59,896 bases of DNA from Candidatus Edwardsbacteria bacterium (GCA_018821925.1 JAHJLF010000073.1:1-59896), one strand, 5' to 3'. Counted from the stretch's first letter, positions 25,894 through 34,997 are shown. Numbers and translations: made by a program. Notes: a model not told the origin generated them from the sequence alone.

Positions 25894-25922
25894 ACTTTAT
25901 ATTACTTTTCCCTCTTTGTCAA
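25894..25922 (-). promoter_or_regulatory. C25 protease promoter
   Basis: Minus-strand TTGACA (25917-25922), 17-base spacer, TAAAGT (25894-25899), in the 172-base divergent region shared with the subtilase gene. Confidence 0.6.
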
Positions 25923-25954
25923 GGGCTTAACTTTATTTTACTTGTGATATGATA

Positions 25955-25983
25955 TTGACAAAGCCGGCCATCGGTAGTAATAT
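25955..25983 (+). promoter_or_regulatory. Subtilase promoter
   Basis: TTGACA (25955-25960), 17-base spacer, TAATAT (25978-25983). It starts about 40 bases before the ATG at 26030 and excludes the longer in-frame ATG at 25949. Confidence 0.6.
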
Positions 25984-26029
25984 TAAATGCCGTTTGAAAG
26001 ATTTGCCATCAATAAAAGAAAGGGAATAT

Positions 26030-29000
26030 ATGAAAAAGCTCATCCCGTTACTAGTGCTGCTCCTGACGACAGCACTCACATCCCTCAGCCTGGCCGAGAG
26101 GCCCGGGACCACTCAATCCCAGACTTACCTGCCCGGAACAGTGATAATCAAGTTGAAGTCTCCGCCCAGTATTGACTCCAAGAGCACATCCACCGGTAAT
26201 GCGGCAGTAGACGGGGTTTTAAACAGCTCCGGCCGGCAGGAGGTAAAACAGCTTTTTCGGACCAAGGAGAATGCCAAGACCCCTTTGGGAAGGTCGCTGG
26301 CCAATATCTGCCAGGCTCGGGTTTCAAAACAGACCGACATTTTACAGCTGTGCCGGGACCTGGTAAAGACCGGACAGGTGGAATACGCCGAGCCGAGGTA
26401 TGGCTACCGGGTTGAAGCAACCACCCCAAATGATCCGTTAATAGGCAGCCAGTGGTTCTTGGACAAGATCCAAGCGCCCGCTGCCTGGGATATCTCCCAG
26501 GGGGATACCACCGTCTGGATCGGCATAGTGGATTGCGGGGTCCAGCTGACCCATCCCGACCTGGCAGACAATATCTGGATCAACCCGATAGAGGATATCA
26601 ATCACAACGGGATATTCGACAATTTTCCGGTCGGCTCCGGCGGGGACATTGACTCCCTTGACAATGATATGAACGGCTTTGTTGACGACGTCCAGGGCTG
26701 GGATTTCTGCGGGCCGGACACTGCCAACCTGGCCTATGCCGGCGACAACGATCCCAACGTCTACGGTTCCAACAACGATCACGGGACCCATGTGGCCGGA
26801 GACGCCTCGGCGGTGACCGATAACGCCACCGGGGTGGCCGGTATCGGATGGAACTGCAAGGTGATGGCCATCAAATGTTCCTTCGATAATGATACCAGGG
26901 CCCCGGGCGGCAAGGGCTATATTTATTTCGGATACGACGGAATCGTCTATGCCGCTGACAACGGGGCCAAGTCCATCAACTGCAGCTGGGGCGGTACGAA
27001 CTACAGCCAGTTCGCCCAGGACCTGGTCAATTACGCCTGGGAGGGCGGATCGGTGGTGGTCTGCGCCGCCGGCAACGATGCCAGTTCGGACCCTCATTAT
27101 CCCTCAAGTTACAATAACGCCCTCTCGGTGGCAGCCACCACCACTTCGGATGCAAAAGCATCTTTTTCCAATTATGGAACCACCGTTGACGTTTCTGCCC
27201 CTGGTGTCAGTATCTGGAGCACTGTTTATCCTAATACTTATGGCGGAACAGAATGGAGCGGCACCTCCATGGCCAGTCCGGTGGCGGCCGGTGTGGTGGG
27301 CCTTATCTGGGCCACTAATCCCACCTGGAATAACACCCAGGTGGCCACCCAATTGATCATGACCACCGATAACATCGATGCCTCAAATCCTTCCTACGCC
27401 GGCCTGCTGGGCACCGGAAGGATCAACGCCTATAAGGCCCTGACCATCACGCCGGTGCCTCTGGTGAAATATGAAAACCATTACACTCCGGACGGAGGCA
27501 ACAACATTCCCGAGGCTGGGGAGACCGTGGCCCTGTCTGTGGTATTAAAGAATTGGTGGGGCGATGCCGCCGCAGTAAGCGCCACCATTCACAGCGATGA
27601 TTATGCGGTGCAGATACTCTCCAATTCCGGCAGCTACGGAGCCGTCAACGGCGGATATGCCGACACCGTGGCCACCTTCAGCTTCACAGTGGACAACACC
27701 GCCCTGCCCCACTGGGCCACCTTCATTATCGACATCACTGCCGATGCCCAGAACCGCACCGACACCTTCTACGTCCAGATCGAGAAATCCCCCATCCTGC
27801 TGGTGGACGATGATACCGGGGCGCTCAACGTTGACGATTTCTATACCAACTCCATTTCCAAATTGGGATATTTTTACGACCATTACGACCATTCCCAAAA
27901 AGGAGCCCCCGACACCTCCTTGTTGAATTCCTATAATACCGTTATCTGGCTGTGCGAATGGGCCTTCCCCTCGCTGGATTCCATGGACCGGGCGGCGCTG
28001 AGAAATTATCTGGACAATGGGGGAAACCTGTATCTGTCAGGACAGGATATCGGCTGGGATCTGGCCGATCCCACCGGGGCGCAGTACAGCGCCGAGGCCG
28101 AAGCTTTTTATCAGGACTACCTGCATGCCACCTACGGCGGCGACCATAGCGCGGTTACCTCGATAGTGGGTACCACCAGCGATCCCATCGGCGACGGGCT
28201 GGCCTTCTCCATCCTGCAACCCTATATCGGAGCAAACCAGTACTACGATTACTTTACGCCCCGGGCCGGAGCCGATGTCATCATGGATTATTCGGGCTTC
28301 TCCTCGGGCCAGGCCGGGATAAAATATTCCGGCGTCCACAAGGTGGTCTACACCGGGTTCGGCTTCGAGGCCATCACCTCGGGAGCGGTCCGGGATACCG
28401 TCATGGACCGCATCGTCAAATGGTTCATGGGGGATATCCAGATAGCCCATACCCCGCTGACCGACACCGAGGATACATTGTCCCCCTATGTTGTGCAGGC
28501 CAATGTGGCATCCAGCGCCGGTGTGGCCCAGGTCTATCTGTACTGGGATGACGACGGCGCCCTGCCTTTCGCCAACCGCACCCTGATGACCGATATGGGC
28601 GGCAGCCTGTATGAGGGATCGATCCCAGCTCACAGCGACAACCAGATTGATTACTTCGTCTATGCCGCCAACAGCAACGGCCTTAACAAGACACTGCCCG
28701 GGGGAGCTCCTTACAATTATTACTCCTTCTACGCCGGGCCGGATCCCTACGCCCCGGTGATCACCCACACTCCGCTGGCCAACACCATCAATTTGTCCGG
28801 CCCTTACAGGATCAATGCAGTGATCACTGATAATTATGGTGTGTTCCAGGATTCCAGCTTTATTCATTACAAAGTCAATTCCGGCTCGGAATATCCCCAG
28901 GTCATGATGGCTTCGGCTGGAAACGATTTTTCCGGAAACATTAGTCTACCTTCCCACATCTACACCGGGGACACCGTCCACTACTATATCACGGCCGTGG

Positions 29001-29881
29001 ATACCTCCAGCCGGCGCAATATCGGACGCAGCCCAGCCAGCAATTACCACTCATTTGTGATGGTGGATTCGGTAATGGTGTCCAATTTCGATACTCCGTC
29101 CATGCTGGCGATGTTCGACACCCTGGCTGGCACCAATCCATGGAGGACTTATGTTACAGGGCCCCATTCCGCTCCTAACTGCATGCGAACCGGAACGGGC
29201 GTTTATCCCAACAGCGCAGAGATCATCATGCAGTTGAAACCGGAATACGGCTATAACCTGGATGCCTATGCCGACAACAATAACTGGGTCCGGTTATACC
29301 TGTGGGTAAAGGGCATCATCAGCACTACCCCGGGCGATACCATCTTTCTTGAGGCATCTAAAGACGGAGTCGCATGGGCGATATTAAAATATCGAACATC
29401 TCTGACTACCTCCTGGGCCATGGATAGCGTCGAATTGAATCCCATATTCTCGACCAAGGGAACCAACGACAGCATCCTGTTCCGGATGCGGCTTAAGTCC
29501 GACGCCGCCTCCAATGCCTTCGGCTGGCTGTTAGATGATGTTTATCTCAAGGTCCAGCCCTTCCCCAGCGGAGTGGCTGGCACGCCGAACGAGATAGCCA
29601 TCAGGGTATTTTCGCTTGACCAGAATAGGCCCAATCCCTTCCGGGGGCAGACCGCCATCAAATATCAGCTGCCGTCAGAGAGCCGGGTAAGGATCAATGT
29701 CTATAACATCTCCGGCCAACTGGTAAGGACCATGGTGGATGCCAAACAGCTTCCGGGCTATTATAACATTGCCTGGAATGGCCGGGATAATTCAGGCCGG
29801 CCGGTTTCCGCCGGGGTGTATTTCTACCGGCTCAACGCCGGCGACATCAATCTGACCAAAAAGATGGTTCTGCTTAAGTAA
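26030..29881 (+). CDS. Secreted subtilisin-like (S8) serine protease with C-terminal sorting module
   Basis: 1283 residues from the ATG with AAAGGGA in front. Signal peptide (about 1-22), inhibitor-type propeptide ending GQVEYAEPRYGY, S8 domain with Asp168 (IVDCGVQLTHPDL), His251 (NDHGTHVAGD) and Ser413 (SGTSMASPVAAG). After it come a CARDB-like domain, a flavodoxin-like/GATase-like segment beginning ILLVDDDTGALNVDDFY, two beta domains, a MAM-like stretch, and the same FlgD-like end as the C25 protease (NRPNPFRGQTAIKYQLP, GVYFYRL). Probably surface-exposed or released to degrade protein. It is divergently transcribed from the C25 gene. Confidence 0.94.
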   Translation: MKKLIPLLVLLLTTALTSLSLAERPGTTQSQTYLPGTVIIKLKSPPSIDSKSTSTGNAAVDGVLNSSGRQEVKQLFRTKENAKTPLGRSLANICQARVSKQTDILQLCRDLVKTGQVEYAEPRYGYRVEATTPNDPLIGSQWFLDKIQAPAAWDISQGDTTVWIGIVDCGVQLTHPDLADNIWINPIEDINHNGIFDNFPVGSGGDIDSLDNDMNGFVDDVQGWDFCGPDTANLAYAGDNDPNVYGSNNDHGTHVAGDASAVTDNATGVAGIGWNCKVMAIKCSFDNDTRAPGGKGYIYFGYDGIVYAADNGAKSINCSWGGTNYSQFAQDLVNYAWEGGSVVVCAAGNDASSDPHYPSSYNNALSVAATTTSDAKASFSNYGTTVDVSAPGVSIWSTVYPNTYGGTEWSGTSMASPVAAGVVGLIWATNPTWNNTQVATQLIMTTDNIDASNPSYAGLLGTGRINAYKALTITPVPLVKYENHYTPDGGNNIPEAGETVALSVVLKNWWGDAAAVSATIHSDDYAVQILSNSGSYGAVNGGYADTVATFSFTVDNTALPHWATFIIDITADAQNRTDTFYVQIEKSPILLVDDDTGALNVDDFYTNSISKLGYFYDHYDHSQKGAPDTSLLNSYNTVIWLCEWAFPSLDSMDRAALRNYLDNGGNLYLSGQDIGWDLADPTGAQYSAEAEAFYQDYLHATYGGDHSAVTSIVGTTSDPIGDGLAFSILQPYIGANQYYDYFTPRAGADVIMDYSGFSSGQAGIKYSGVHKVVYTGFGFEAITSGAVRDTVMDRIVKWFMGDIQIAHTPLTDTEDTLSPYVVQANVASSAGVAQVYLYWDDDGALPFANRTLMTDMGGSLYEGSIPAHSDNQIDYFVYAANSNGLNKTLPGGAPYNYYSFYAGPDPYAPVITHTPLANTINLSGPYRINAVITDNYGVFQDSSFIHYKVNSGSEYPQVMMASAGNDFSGNISLPSHIYTGDTVHYYITAVDTSSRRNIGRSPASNYHSFVMVDSVMVSNFDTPSMLAMFDTLAGTNPWRTYVTGPHSAPNCMRTGTGVYPNSAEIIMQLKPEYGYNLDAYADNNNWVRLYLWVKGIISTTPGDTIFLEASKDGVAWAILKYRTSLTTSWAMDSVELNPIFSTKGTNDSILFRMRLKSDAASNAFGWLLDDVYLKVQPFPSGVAGTPNEIAIRVFSLDQNRPNPFRGQTAIKYQLPSESRVRINVYNISGQLVRTMVDAKQLPGYYNIAWNGRDNSGRPVSAGVYFYRLNAGDINLTKKMVLLK

Positions 29882-29895
29882 CTTGGGAAAACAAA

Positions 29896-29925
29896 ATCCC
29901 CCCGCTAAAAGCGGGGGGATTTTTA
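29896..29925 (+). terminator. Subtilase terminator
   Basis: Perfect 10-bp hairpin ATCCCCCCGC-TAAAA-GCGGGGGGAT followed by TTTTATT, 15 bases after the stop. Confidence 0.88.
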
Positions 29926-29970
29926 TTATATATCAGTAATCTAGGAGAGGCTTTTTTACGCGAACAATAG

Positions 29971-30456
29971 TTACGCAGCTTTAGCATGCCACCCGGCAGC
30001 ATCCGCTATTATCTCAAATCGAGATTGCTTTTGACTATCATGGGTAACTTCCCGTAATAGTTCAAGTGAGTACCTATCGACCGGCTTTTGATGCGCAAGC
30101 ATCAATCTAAGAAGCCTGTCAGCAATAGGACCCATGGGTTCTTTATCATTCTCCCATCTCGATACTGTTTCAGGGGCTACTCCCATATGTTCGGCAAAGT
30201 CTTTTCCAGACCAACCAAGATACTTACGAAGGTAGCGGATTTCACCTGCAGAAAGCCGTTCTTTCTTTTTAATAATTGCAAAAGCTATGACACGATGCAA
30301 TTCCTCGATTTTCGGTATGGATACAGTTTGTTCGCCACATTTACTGCAATTGCAAATATCGACATTCTGCAAGGTAATATAATGTAGACCGGACTCTGTA
30401 TATAAATAGTTACCTTTCTGTGTAACCATTTCTGATCTGCAATTAGGGCATTTCAT
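29971..30456 (-). CDS. MqsA-like antitoxin (YgiT zinc finger plus Xre HTH)
   Basis: 161 residues. The N-terminal zinc ribbon has CPNC (3-6) and CNCSKC; the C-terminal helix-turn-helix includes YLRKYLGWSGKDFAEHMG and VSRWEND, typical of MqsA-type antitoxins that bind their own promoter. It lies 15 bases downstream of a DUF4258 toxin-like gene on the same strand, the toxin-first order seen in MqsRA. It ends with a tail not needed for the core fold (QSRFEIIADAAGWHAKAA). The pair sits between iscU and the subtilase. Confidence 0.85.
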   Translation of the reverse strand: MKCPNCRSEMVTQKGNYLYTESGLHYITLQNVDICNCSKCGEQTVSIPKIEELHRVIAFAIIKKKERLSAGEIRYLRKYLGWSGKDFAEHMGVAPETVSRWENDKEPMGPIADRLLRLMLAHQKPVDRYSLELLREVTHDSQKQSRFEIIADAAGWHAKAA

Positions 30457-30471
30457 AATGAAATCTCCTTT

Positions 30472-30765
30472 TCAGGTCTTTCTCCATGCTGTAACAAGAA
30501 CGAGTTCGGTTTCGCTCTCAAGTTCAATAACAACCCAAATTTTTGCAGTATGCACATGGTATCTCCACGCACCATTTTCCCATTCCGCAGGTTCAACAAT
30601 ACCACCCCTGAGAACATTTATGCAATCCACGATAGTAAGATTATCAGCTGTCATTTCCCGCTTGGCATGTTGCGTAGAGATTACCTTGCCTTCTGTAATA
30701 ATGGCAAGTATTAATTGCTTTGCTTTTGGGGGACTATATGCTTTTTCTAATGGATTATCATCCAC
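30472..30765 (-). CDS. DUF4258 toxin-like protein
   Basis: 97 residues from the GTG start. It contains ISTQHAKREMTADNLTIVDC and the C-terminal beta strands IWVVIELESETELVLVTAWR, the DUF4258/MqsR-RelE-like layout, so probably an mRNA-cleaving toxin neutralised by the MqsA-like protein. The open frame runs to an ATG at 30834, but a TTGACA-N16-TATAAT promoter puts the transcript start near 30778, so that ATG is outside the message and GTG at 30765 is favoured. The Shine-Dalgarno is weak. Toxicity is inferred from context. Confidence 0.75.
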   Translation of the reverse strand: MDDNPLEKAYSPPKAKQLILAIITEGKVISTQHAKREMTADNLTIVDCINVLRGGIVEPAEWENGAWRYHVHTAKIWVVIELESETELVLVTAWRKT

Positions 30766-30784
30766 TGCGATTCCATTTCTTGAT

Positions 30785-30812
30785 ATTATATCATATATTG
30801 ATAATTTGTCAA
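30785..30812 (-). promoter_or_regulatory. Toxin-antitoxin promoter
   Basis: Minus-strand TTGACA (30807-30812), 16-base spacer, TATAAT (30785-30790), overlapping AT-rich ATATATGATATAATAT that could be the antitoxin operator. Confidence 0.6.
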
Positions 30813-30851
30813 GTCTAAAAAAACAAATCCACACATTACAGAAGTTTTCAT

Positions 30852-31280
30852 CTATTTCTCATGTTCATGAATTTCGTGCTCGTGCCCGCTTTCTTTAAGC
30901 TCCAATCCCGGCCGGCCAGTCTTGACCAGATAGTCATTGATGGCCGCACGCACGCCGTCCTCGGCCAGCACCGAGCAGTGGGTCTTGACCGGAGGCAGGC
31001 CGTCCAGGGCCTCGGCCACCGCCTTGTTGGATACCGCCAGGGCCTCGGTCAGCGTCTTGCCCTTGACCAGCTCGGTGGCCATGCTGGAGGTGGCGATGGC
31101 CGCCCCGCACCCGAAGGTCTTGAACTTGACTTCGGTGATGACATCCTTCTCTATCTTCATCATGATCTTCATCATGTCGCCGCAGACCGGGTTCCCTACC
31201 ATCCCCACTCCGTCAGGGTTCTCGATCTCTCCCATATTACGGGGATTCATGAAATGGTCCATCACTTTTTCGCTGTACAT
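30852..31280 (-). CDS. iscU: Iron-sulfur cluster scaffold protein IscU/NifU-like
   Basis: 142 residues. Cluster ligands are visible: NPVCGD, TFGCGAAIA and KTHCSV with the conserved Asp near the first Cys. It builds Fe-S clusters from cysteine desulfurase sulfur; iscS is not next to it. The C-terminus ESGHEHEIHEHEK is a His/Glu-rich extension beyond the usual ~125-residue fold, perhaps an extra metal-binding tail. A TTGACT-N17-TAGAAT promoter (31315-31343) precedes it. The toxin-antitoxin operon lies immediately downstream on the same strand. Confidence 0.92.
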   Translation of the reverse strand: MYSEKVMDHFMNPRNMGEIENPDGVGMVGNPVCGDMMKIMMKIEKDVITEVKFKTFGCGAAIATSSMATELVKGKTLTEALAVSNKAVAEALDGLPPVKTHCSVLAEDGVRAAINDYLVKTGRPGLELKESGHEHEIHEHEK

Positions 31281-31314
31281 CGGCTAAATTCTCCATTAAA
31301 ATAAGATATTCGGC

Positions 31315-31343
31315 ATTCTATACTATTTGATGCCAAAAGTCAA
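31315..31343 (-). promoter_or_regulatory. iscU promoter
   Basis: Minus-strand TTGACT (31338-31343), 17-base spacer, TAGAAT (31315-31320); ~30-base leader. Confidence 0.6.
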
Positions 31344-31444
31344 CCAAAGGATTCAGGTGTTTCTCAACAACCAATACATTCACCTATCGCCCTCCATACT
31401 TCTGACATCTCTCATGGTGCGTTGCTCCCAACATAGCATCTCAA

Positions 31445-32098
31445 TCAAGCCACTCCGCTTATAAGTCGTCTCAAATCCCGGACCGCTCTAGCCACCTCCT
31501 CCGCCTGGGTAATAGCGGTTACCACTGCTATCCTCCTGACACCAGCCCGCAGAACCTGATCGATATTCGATGCATTGATGCCGCCCATGACCGTGAACGG
31601 TATATTCAGGTGCGGAGCTATTTCCTTGATAGCTTCCGGCCCCAGCGGGGCCATGGCCACCTCCTTGGTCCGGGTGGCGAATATCGGCCCGATATTCACA
31701 TAATCGGCCCCCTGTTCCTGGGCCGTCAATGCTTCTTTCAGGTTGTGAGTGGAAACGCCGATCAGCAGTTCCGGAGCCAGCTTCCTAGCGGCGGACAGCG
31801 GCAGGTCGTCCTGCCCCAGATGCACCCCGTCCGCCCCGCAGGCCATGGCGATGTCCAGGTGATCGTTGATGATCAGCAGCATCCCAGCTGAGGCGGTCTT
31901 TTCCCGGAAGGGCAGTGCCATCTGGTAAAAATCTTTTTTGGAGAGGTGCTTTTCCCGCAGTTGGACGATCCTGGCTCCCCCGGCGATCAGGCCGTCCAGT
32001 ATTTCAAGATTGGAACGTCCCCGCGACAGGCTTTGATCGGTGACGGGATAGAGGTCTATCTGTCGAAAGGCTTTCAGCCGTTGTTCTTTATTATTCAT
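31445..32098 (-). CDS. thiE: Thiamine-phosphate synthase
   Basis: 217 residues, TIM barrel. It joins HMP pyrophosphate to the thiazole phosphate. The motifs VQLREKHLSKKDF, INDHLDIAMACGADGVHLGQ and the phosphate-binding VMGGINASN are present. Last gene of the thiSGHE cluster, 130 bases after thiH; that gap contains GTTTGA repeats. thiC and thiD are not in the window, so pyrimidine synthesis is encoded elsewhere or HMP is salvaged. Confidence 0.95.
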   Translation of the reverse strand: MNNKEQRLKAFRQIDLYPVTDQSLSRGRSNLEILDGLIAGGARIVQLREKHLSKKDFYQMALPFREKTASAGMLLIINDHLDIAMACGADGVHLGQDDLPLSAARKLAPELLIGVSTHNLKEALTAQEQGADYVNIGPIFATRTKEVAMAPLGPEAIKEIAPHLNIPFTVMGGINASNIDQVLRAGVRRIAVVTAITQAEEVARAVRDLRRLISGVA

Positions 32099-32228
32099 TT
32101 AATTACCTCTCACAGATGACACAGATGCTTGTAACAGATGGTACGGAAACATTTTCGACCTCAACCATTTTTAACCTGTTCAAACATTTCGAACACCGTT
32201 GGGCCATTCATGTGGCAGCTCAAACGTT

Positions 32229-33389
32229 TCAAACATTGCCGGACTCTCCTGCTCTCTGCTCCTCAAACCCCTGATCCCAATCCTTCCACACCGTATCGTA
32301 ACCCTTGGCTCTGATGCTTTCTGCCACCGCCTCCACCGGCCGGTCGTCGAACACATTGAACTGTTCCTCGGCGGCCGGCCCCTGCTCGTCCAGATACCCG
32401 CCCGGGGCCGTTTTGGATCCGGCGCTCATTCTGGTGATACCCAGCCCTATCAGGCTGTCGCGCAAATGGGCCGGCTCCCGGGTGGACAGCACCAGTCCGG
32501 CATCGGGTAGCATCAGCCGGAAGGCGCATATCATCTGCACCAGTTCGCTGTCGCTGATGGGGAACTCCGGACTGTATCCCCCGGCCGCCGGCCTTAAGCG
32601 GGGAAATGAAATGGAAACCTGGCTTTTCCAGAAATGCTTCATCAGGTACGCCGCGTGATGCATTAGATAATAGGATTCCACCCGCCAGTCGTTCAATCCC
32701 AGCAATGAGCCTATGCCGATCTGCCTGAAACCCGCGGCCGCCCCCCTCTCCGGAGCTCCCAGCCGGTATTGGTAATCCCGCTTGGGCCCGGCCGGATGGA
32801 CCGTGGAATATAGATTTTGATCATATGTTTCCTGGTAAATGGCCAGTCCGTCTATGCCGGCCCGGTAAAGCCTCTCGTAGTCCGGAGTATCCAGCGGGTA
32901 TATCTCTATGGACAGCGAGGGGAACAGCCCTTTGAGATCGCGGGCTATATCCTCCAGCAGATCAACGCTGACCTCGGCCGGACATTCCCCGCTTACTAAC
33001 AGCAGCTGCGAAATATTTTTATTTTTCAAAAGACGGGCTTCGGATAATATTTCTTCCCGGCTCGAGGTCCGGCGGTTGATCTTATTATGAACATTGAACC
33101 CGCAGTAAACGCAGGAATTGCTGCAATGGTTCGAGATATATAAAGGGGCATAAATTTGGATGGTCCTGCCGAAGCGCCGGGCGGTGATGGTTCTTGCCAG
33201 CTGGGCCATCGGCTCCAGCAGTTCGGCGGCGGCCGGAGATACCAGTATGGCGATATCCTCGGGGTTGGGGATGGTGCCGGTGCTGATGGATTCCAAAAGG
33301 GCCCTGACTTGTCCGGTGGTAATTTTCGGCAGATTTTTTTTTATCCGGGAGGCGTCCAGAGATCCAATTATTTCATAAAACGAGATCAT
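32229..33389 (-). CDS. thiH: 2-iminoacetate synthase (radical SAM)
   Basis: 386 residues. The radical SAM cluster motif Cys-x3-Cys-x2-Cys is in [18 protein letters not shown], and the C-terminal domain is of the biotin/thiamine-associated type. It cleaves tyrosine to dehydroglycine for the thiazole ring, the anaerobic route (aerobes use ThiO). It overlaps thiG by ATGA. The last codons read AATGTTTGA, and that motif recurs in the gap after it. Confidence 0.95.
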   Translation of the reverse strand: MISFYEIIGSLDASRIKKNLPKITTGQVRALLESISTGTIPNPEDIAILVSPAAAELLEPMAQLARTITARRFGRTIQIYAPLYISNHCSNSCVYCGFNVHNKINRRTSSREEILSEARLLKNKNISQLLLVSGECPAEVSVDLLEDIARDLKGLFPSLSIEIYPLDTPDYERLYRAGIDGLAIYQETYDQNLYSTVHPAGPKRDYQYRLGAPERGAAAGFRQIGIGSLLGLNDWRVESYYLMHHAAYLMKHFWKSQVSISFPRLRPAAGGYSPEFPISDSELVQMICAFRLMLPDAGLVLSTREPAHLRDSLIGLGITRMSAGSKTAPGGYLDEQGPAAEEQFNVFDDRPVEAVAESIRAKGYDTVWKDWDQGFEEQRAGESGNV

Positions 33390-34156
33390 CTTAAAAATCC
33401 GGTCAGGGGGCTGGAGGCGGAAGCAGCATCGCCCTCAGGAACAGGCCCGGCCTCCATTCCTGTCAATGATGCCTCCACCGCCAGTTTGAATGCTATGGCC
33501 ATCTTCACCGGATCATCGGCCACCGCCACTGCGGTATTGACCAGCACCGCGTCGGCCCCCAATTCAAAGGCCTGGCAGACATGCGAGGGCAGTCCCAGCC
33601 CGGCATCCACCACCACCGGCACCGTGGACTGCTGGATGATGATTCTGATCTGGTCGGCGGTCTTGATCCCCCGTCCGGAGCCTATGGGCGAGCCTAAAGG
33701 CATCACCGCCGCACATCCGGCATCCTGCAGGCGCTTGGCCAAAATGGGATCGGCATTGATATATGGCAGGACCACGAAACCTTCCTTGATTAGGATCTCG
33801 GCTGCTTTCAGCGTCTCGATGGGGTCGGGAAGGAGAAAGTTCGGCTCGGGAGTGACCTCCAGTTTCAGCCAGTTCCAGCCGGTGGCCGCCCGGGCCAGTT
33901 TTGCGATGCGAACCGCCTCCTCCGCGTCGCGGGCTCCGGAGGTGTTGGGCAACAGCAGATATTTTTTTTGATCGACATGGGAGATGATATCATCCTGTGG
34001 ATTGTCGAACTCCACCCGGCGCAGGGCCACGGTCACGATCTCGGCCCCCGAGGCCTCCAGGGCATCCGCCATCACCTGTGAACTGGGGAATTTCCCGGTC
34101 CCCAGAAAAAGGCGTGATTTGATTTGCCGCCCGGCTATCACTAAAGGTTTTAACAT
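33386..34156 (-). CDS. thiG: Thiazole synthase
   Basis: 256 residues. [20 protein letters not shown] at the N-terminus and the barrel motifs [15 protein letters not shown]-type and [20 protein letters not shown] mark ThiG, which forms the thiazole phosphate from DXP, dehydroglycine and ThiS thiocarboxylate. Overlaps thiH by 4 bases. The C-terminus is slightly extended ([19 protein letters not shown]). Confidence 0.95.
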   Translation of the reverse strand: MLKPLVIAGRQIKSRLFLGTGKFPSSQVMADALEASGAEIVTVALRRVEFDNPQDDIISHVDQKKYLLLPNTSGARDAEEAVRIAKLARAATGWNWLKLEVTPEPNFLLPDPIETLKAAEILIKEGFVVLPYINADPILAKRLQDAGCAAVMPLGSPIGSGRGIKTADQIRIIIQQSTVPVVVDAGLGLPSHVCQAFELGADAVLVNTAVAVADDPVKMAIAFKLAVEASLTGMEAGPVPEGDAASASSPLTGFLR

Positions 34157-34197
34157 ATTACTTCTGTATTTATTGATTTATTTTTACACTAAGCATG

Positions 34198-34217
34198 CCC
34201 TGAGCCGAGCCGAAGGG
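34198..34217. repeat. Short dispersed repeat CCCTGAGC...GAAGGG
   Basis: 20-bp unit in the thiS-thiG gap. A 17/20 match lies in frame inside the large oxidoreductase gene at 55771-55790. Confidence 0.55.
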
Positions 34218-34329
34218 ACACAAATAGCACAAAGAAAATTTTCCTTAATTCGTAATTACTGTTTTCCCCGTTACTAAATACTGTATACCGACTACTGGCT
34301 ACTGGCCTCTAACTTTTGCTTTCATCGAA

Positions 34330-34530
34330 TCATCCCCCGCCCACCAGTTTGACGATCTCGACGATGTCCCCCTCATTCAAAAATACATCTTGATACTGGT
34401 CTCTCTGCATTATCAATGAATTCACCTCCGCCACCACCCGGCTGTCATCCTGCCCCAGATCTATTAATAGATCGTTGATTGTGGCCGGCCTGTTCAATTG
34501 GTGTTCTTTTCCGTTTAGAATGATTTGCAT
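34330..34530 (-). CDS. thiS: Sulfur carrier protein ThiS
   Basis: 66 residues from the chosen start (MQIILNGKEHQLNRP), a ubiquitin fold ending in the Gly-Gly needed for thiocarboxylation (KLVGGG). The upstream ATG at 34620 would add 30 unlikely residues from repeat sequence. It is separated from thiG by 173 bases that hold heptamer repeats, yet both lie behind the same TPP riboswitch. No thiF is adjacent. Confidence 0.92.
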   Translation of the reverse strand: MQIILNGKEHQLNRPATINDLLIDLGQDDSRVVAEVNSLIMQRDQYQDVFLNEGDIVEIVKLVGGG

Positions 34531-34830
34531 GTGGCAATGAGTATAAAGTAATAATGTATTATTGCTTTGGTATTTAAATAGATCAATAATCCAAATTGTC
34601 ATGCCATTGAAGAATGGCATCCAGGCATGGATTCCCTCTGGAGTTTACCCCGCACAAAGATGCGGGGAGGGAATGACACATTGCTGTAATTTAGTTGCCC
34701 TGGGAATAAAAATAGAAAAGACCTATAACCCTCTGCGCTCTCTGTGTTCTCCGCGGCAAAGAAAATCGTTCCCTCCGGGCAAAAAAATATTCGTGTTTTT
34801 CGCGTGTTTCGTGGGCAAGTGATCTTAAAC
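34531..34830 (-). other. Leader between riboswitch and thiS
   Basis: About 300 bases without a gene, containing a 44-bp ATTCCCTC...GAGGGAAT repeat (34631-34674) and degenerate CGCAGAGAACACAGAG-like and GAAACACGCGAAAAACACG-like sequence. The thi transcript crosses this after riboswitch readthrough. Confidence 0.6.
34631..34674 (+). repeat. 44-bp terminal-inverted repeat element, left copy
   Basis: Bounded by ATTCCCTC and GAGGGAAT. It matches the reverse complement of 36565-36608 at 43 of 44 positions. The two copies face each other around the riboswitch and gdh gene. Confidence 0.8.
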
Positions 34831-34866
34831 AAAAAAGCCTTTGCCCTGATTTCACGGAGCAAAAGC
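34831..34866 (-). terminator. Riboswitch-controlled intrinsic terminator
   Basis: Minus-strand hairpin GCTTTTGCTC (34857-34866) / GGGCAAAGGC (34837-34846) with three G-U pairs, 10-base loop, then TTTTTT. It lies 20 bases after the TPP aptamer, the normal place for an expression platform. Confidence 0.75.
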
Positions 34867-34887
34867 CGATAACCACCGGTTATTACC

Positions 34888-34990
34888 GCTTCCCTCCGCT
34901 GGTGTTACCCAGTTCAGGTTAAGGGGTCGCCCTATCTTTTATTTGATCGGGCCTCTCAGCCTGGCATTTATGCCTTATGCTCCCCCAGCC
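34888..34990 (-). promoter_or_regulatory. TPP riboswitch (THI element)
   Basis: Minus-strand sequence contains the conserved aptamer pieces GGGGGAGC, CAGGCTGAGAGG, GACCCCTTAACCTGAACTGG and CACCAGCGGAGGGAAG. Binding thiamine pyrophosphate should favour the terminator at 34831-34866 and shut off thiSGHE. Confidence 0.95.
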
Positions 34991-34997
34991 GATACGA

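Noticed and set aside
34599-34876. Short ORFs in the thi leader
   Set aside because: Translations of degenerate repeats and of the riboswitch terminator; no ribosome site.
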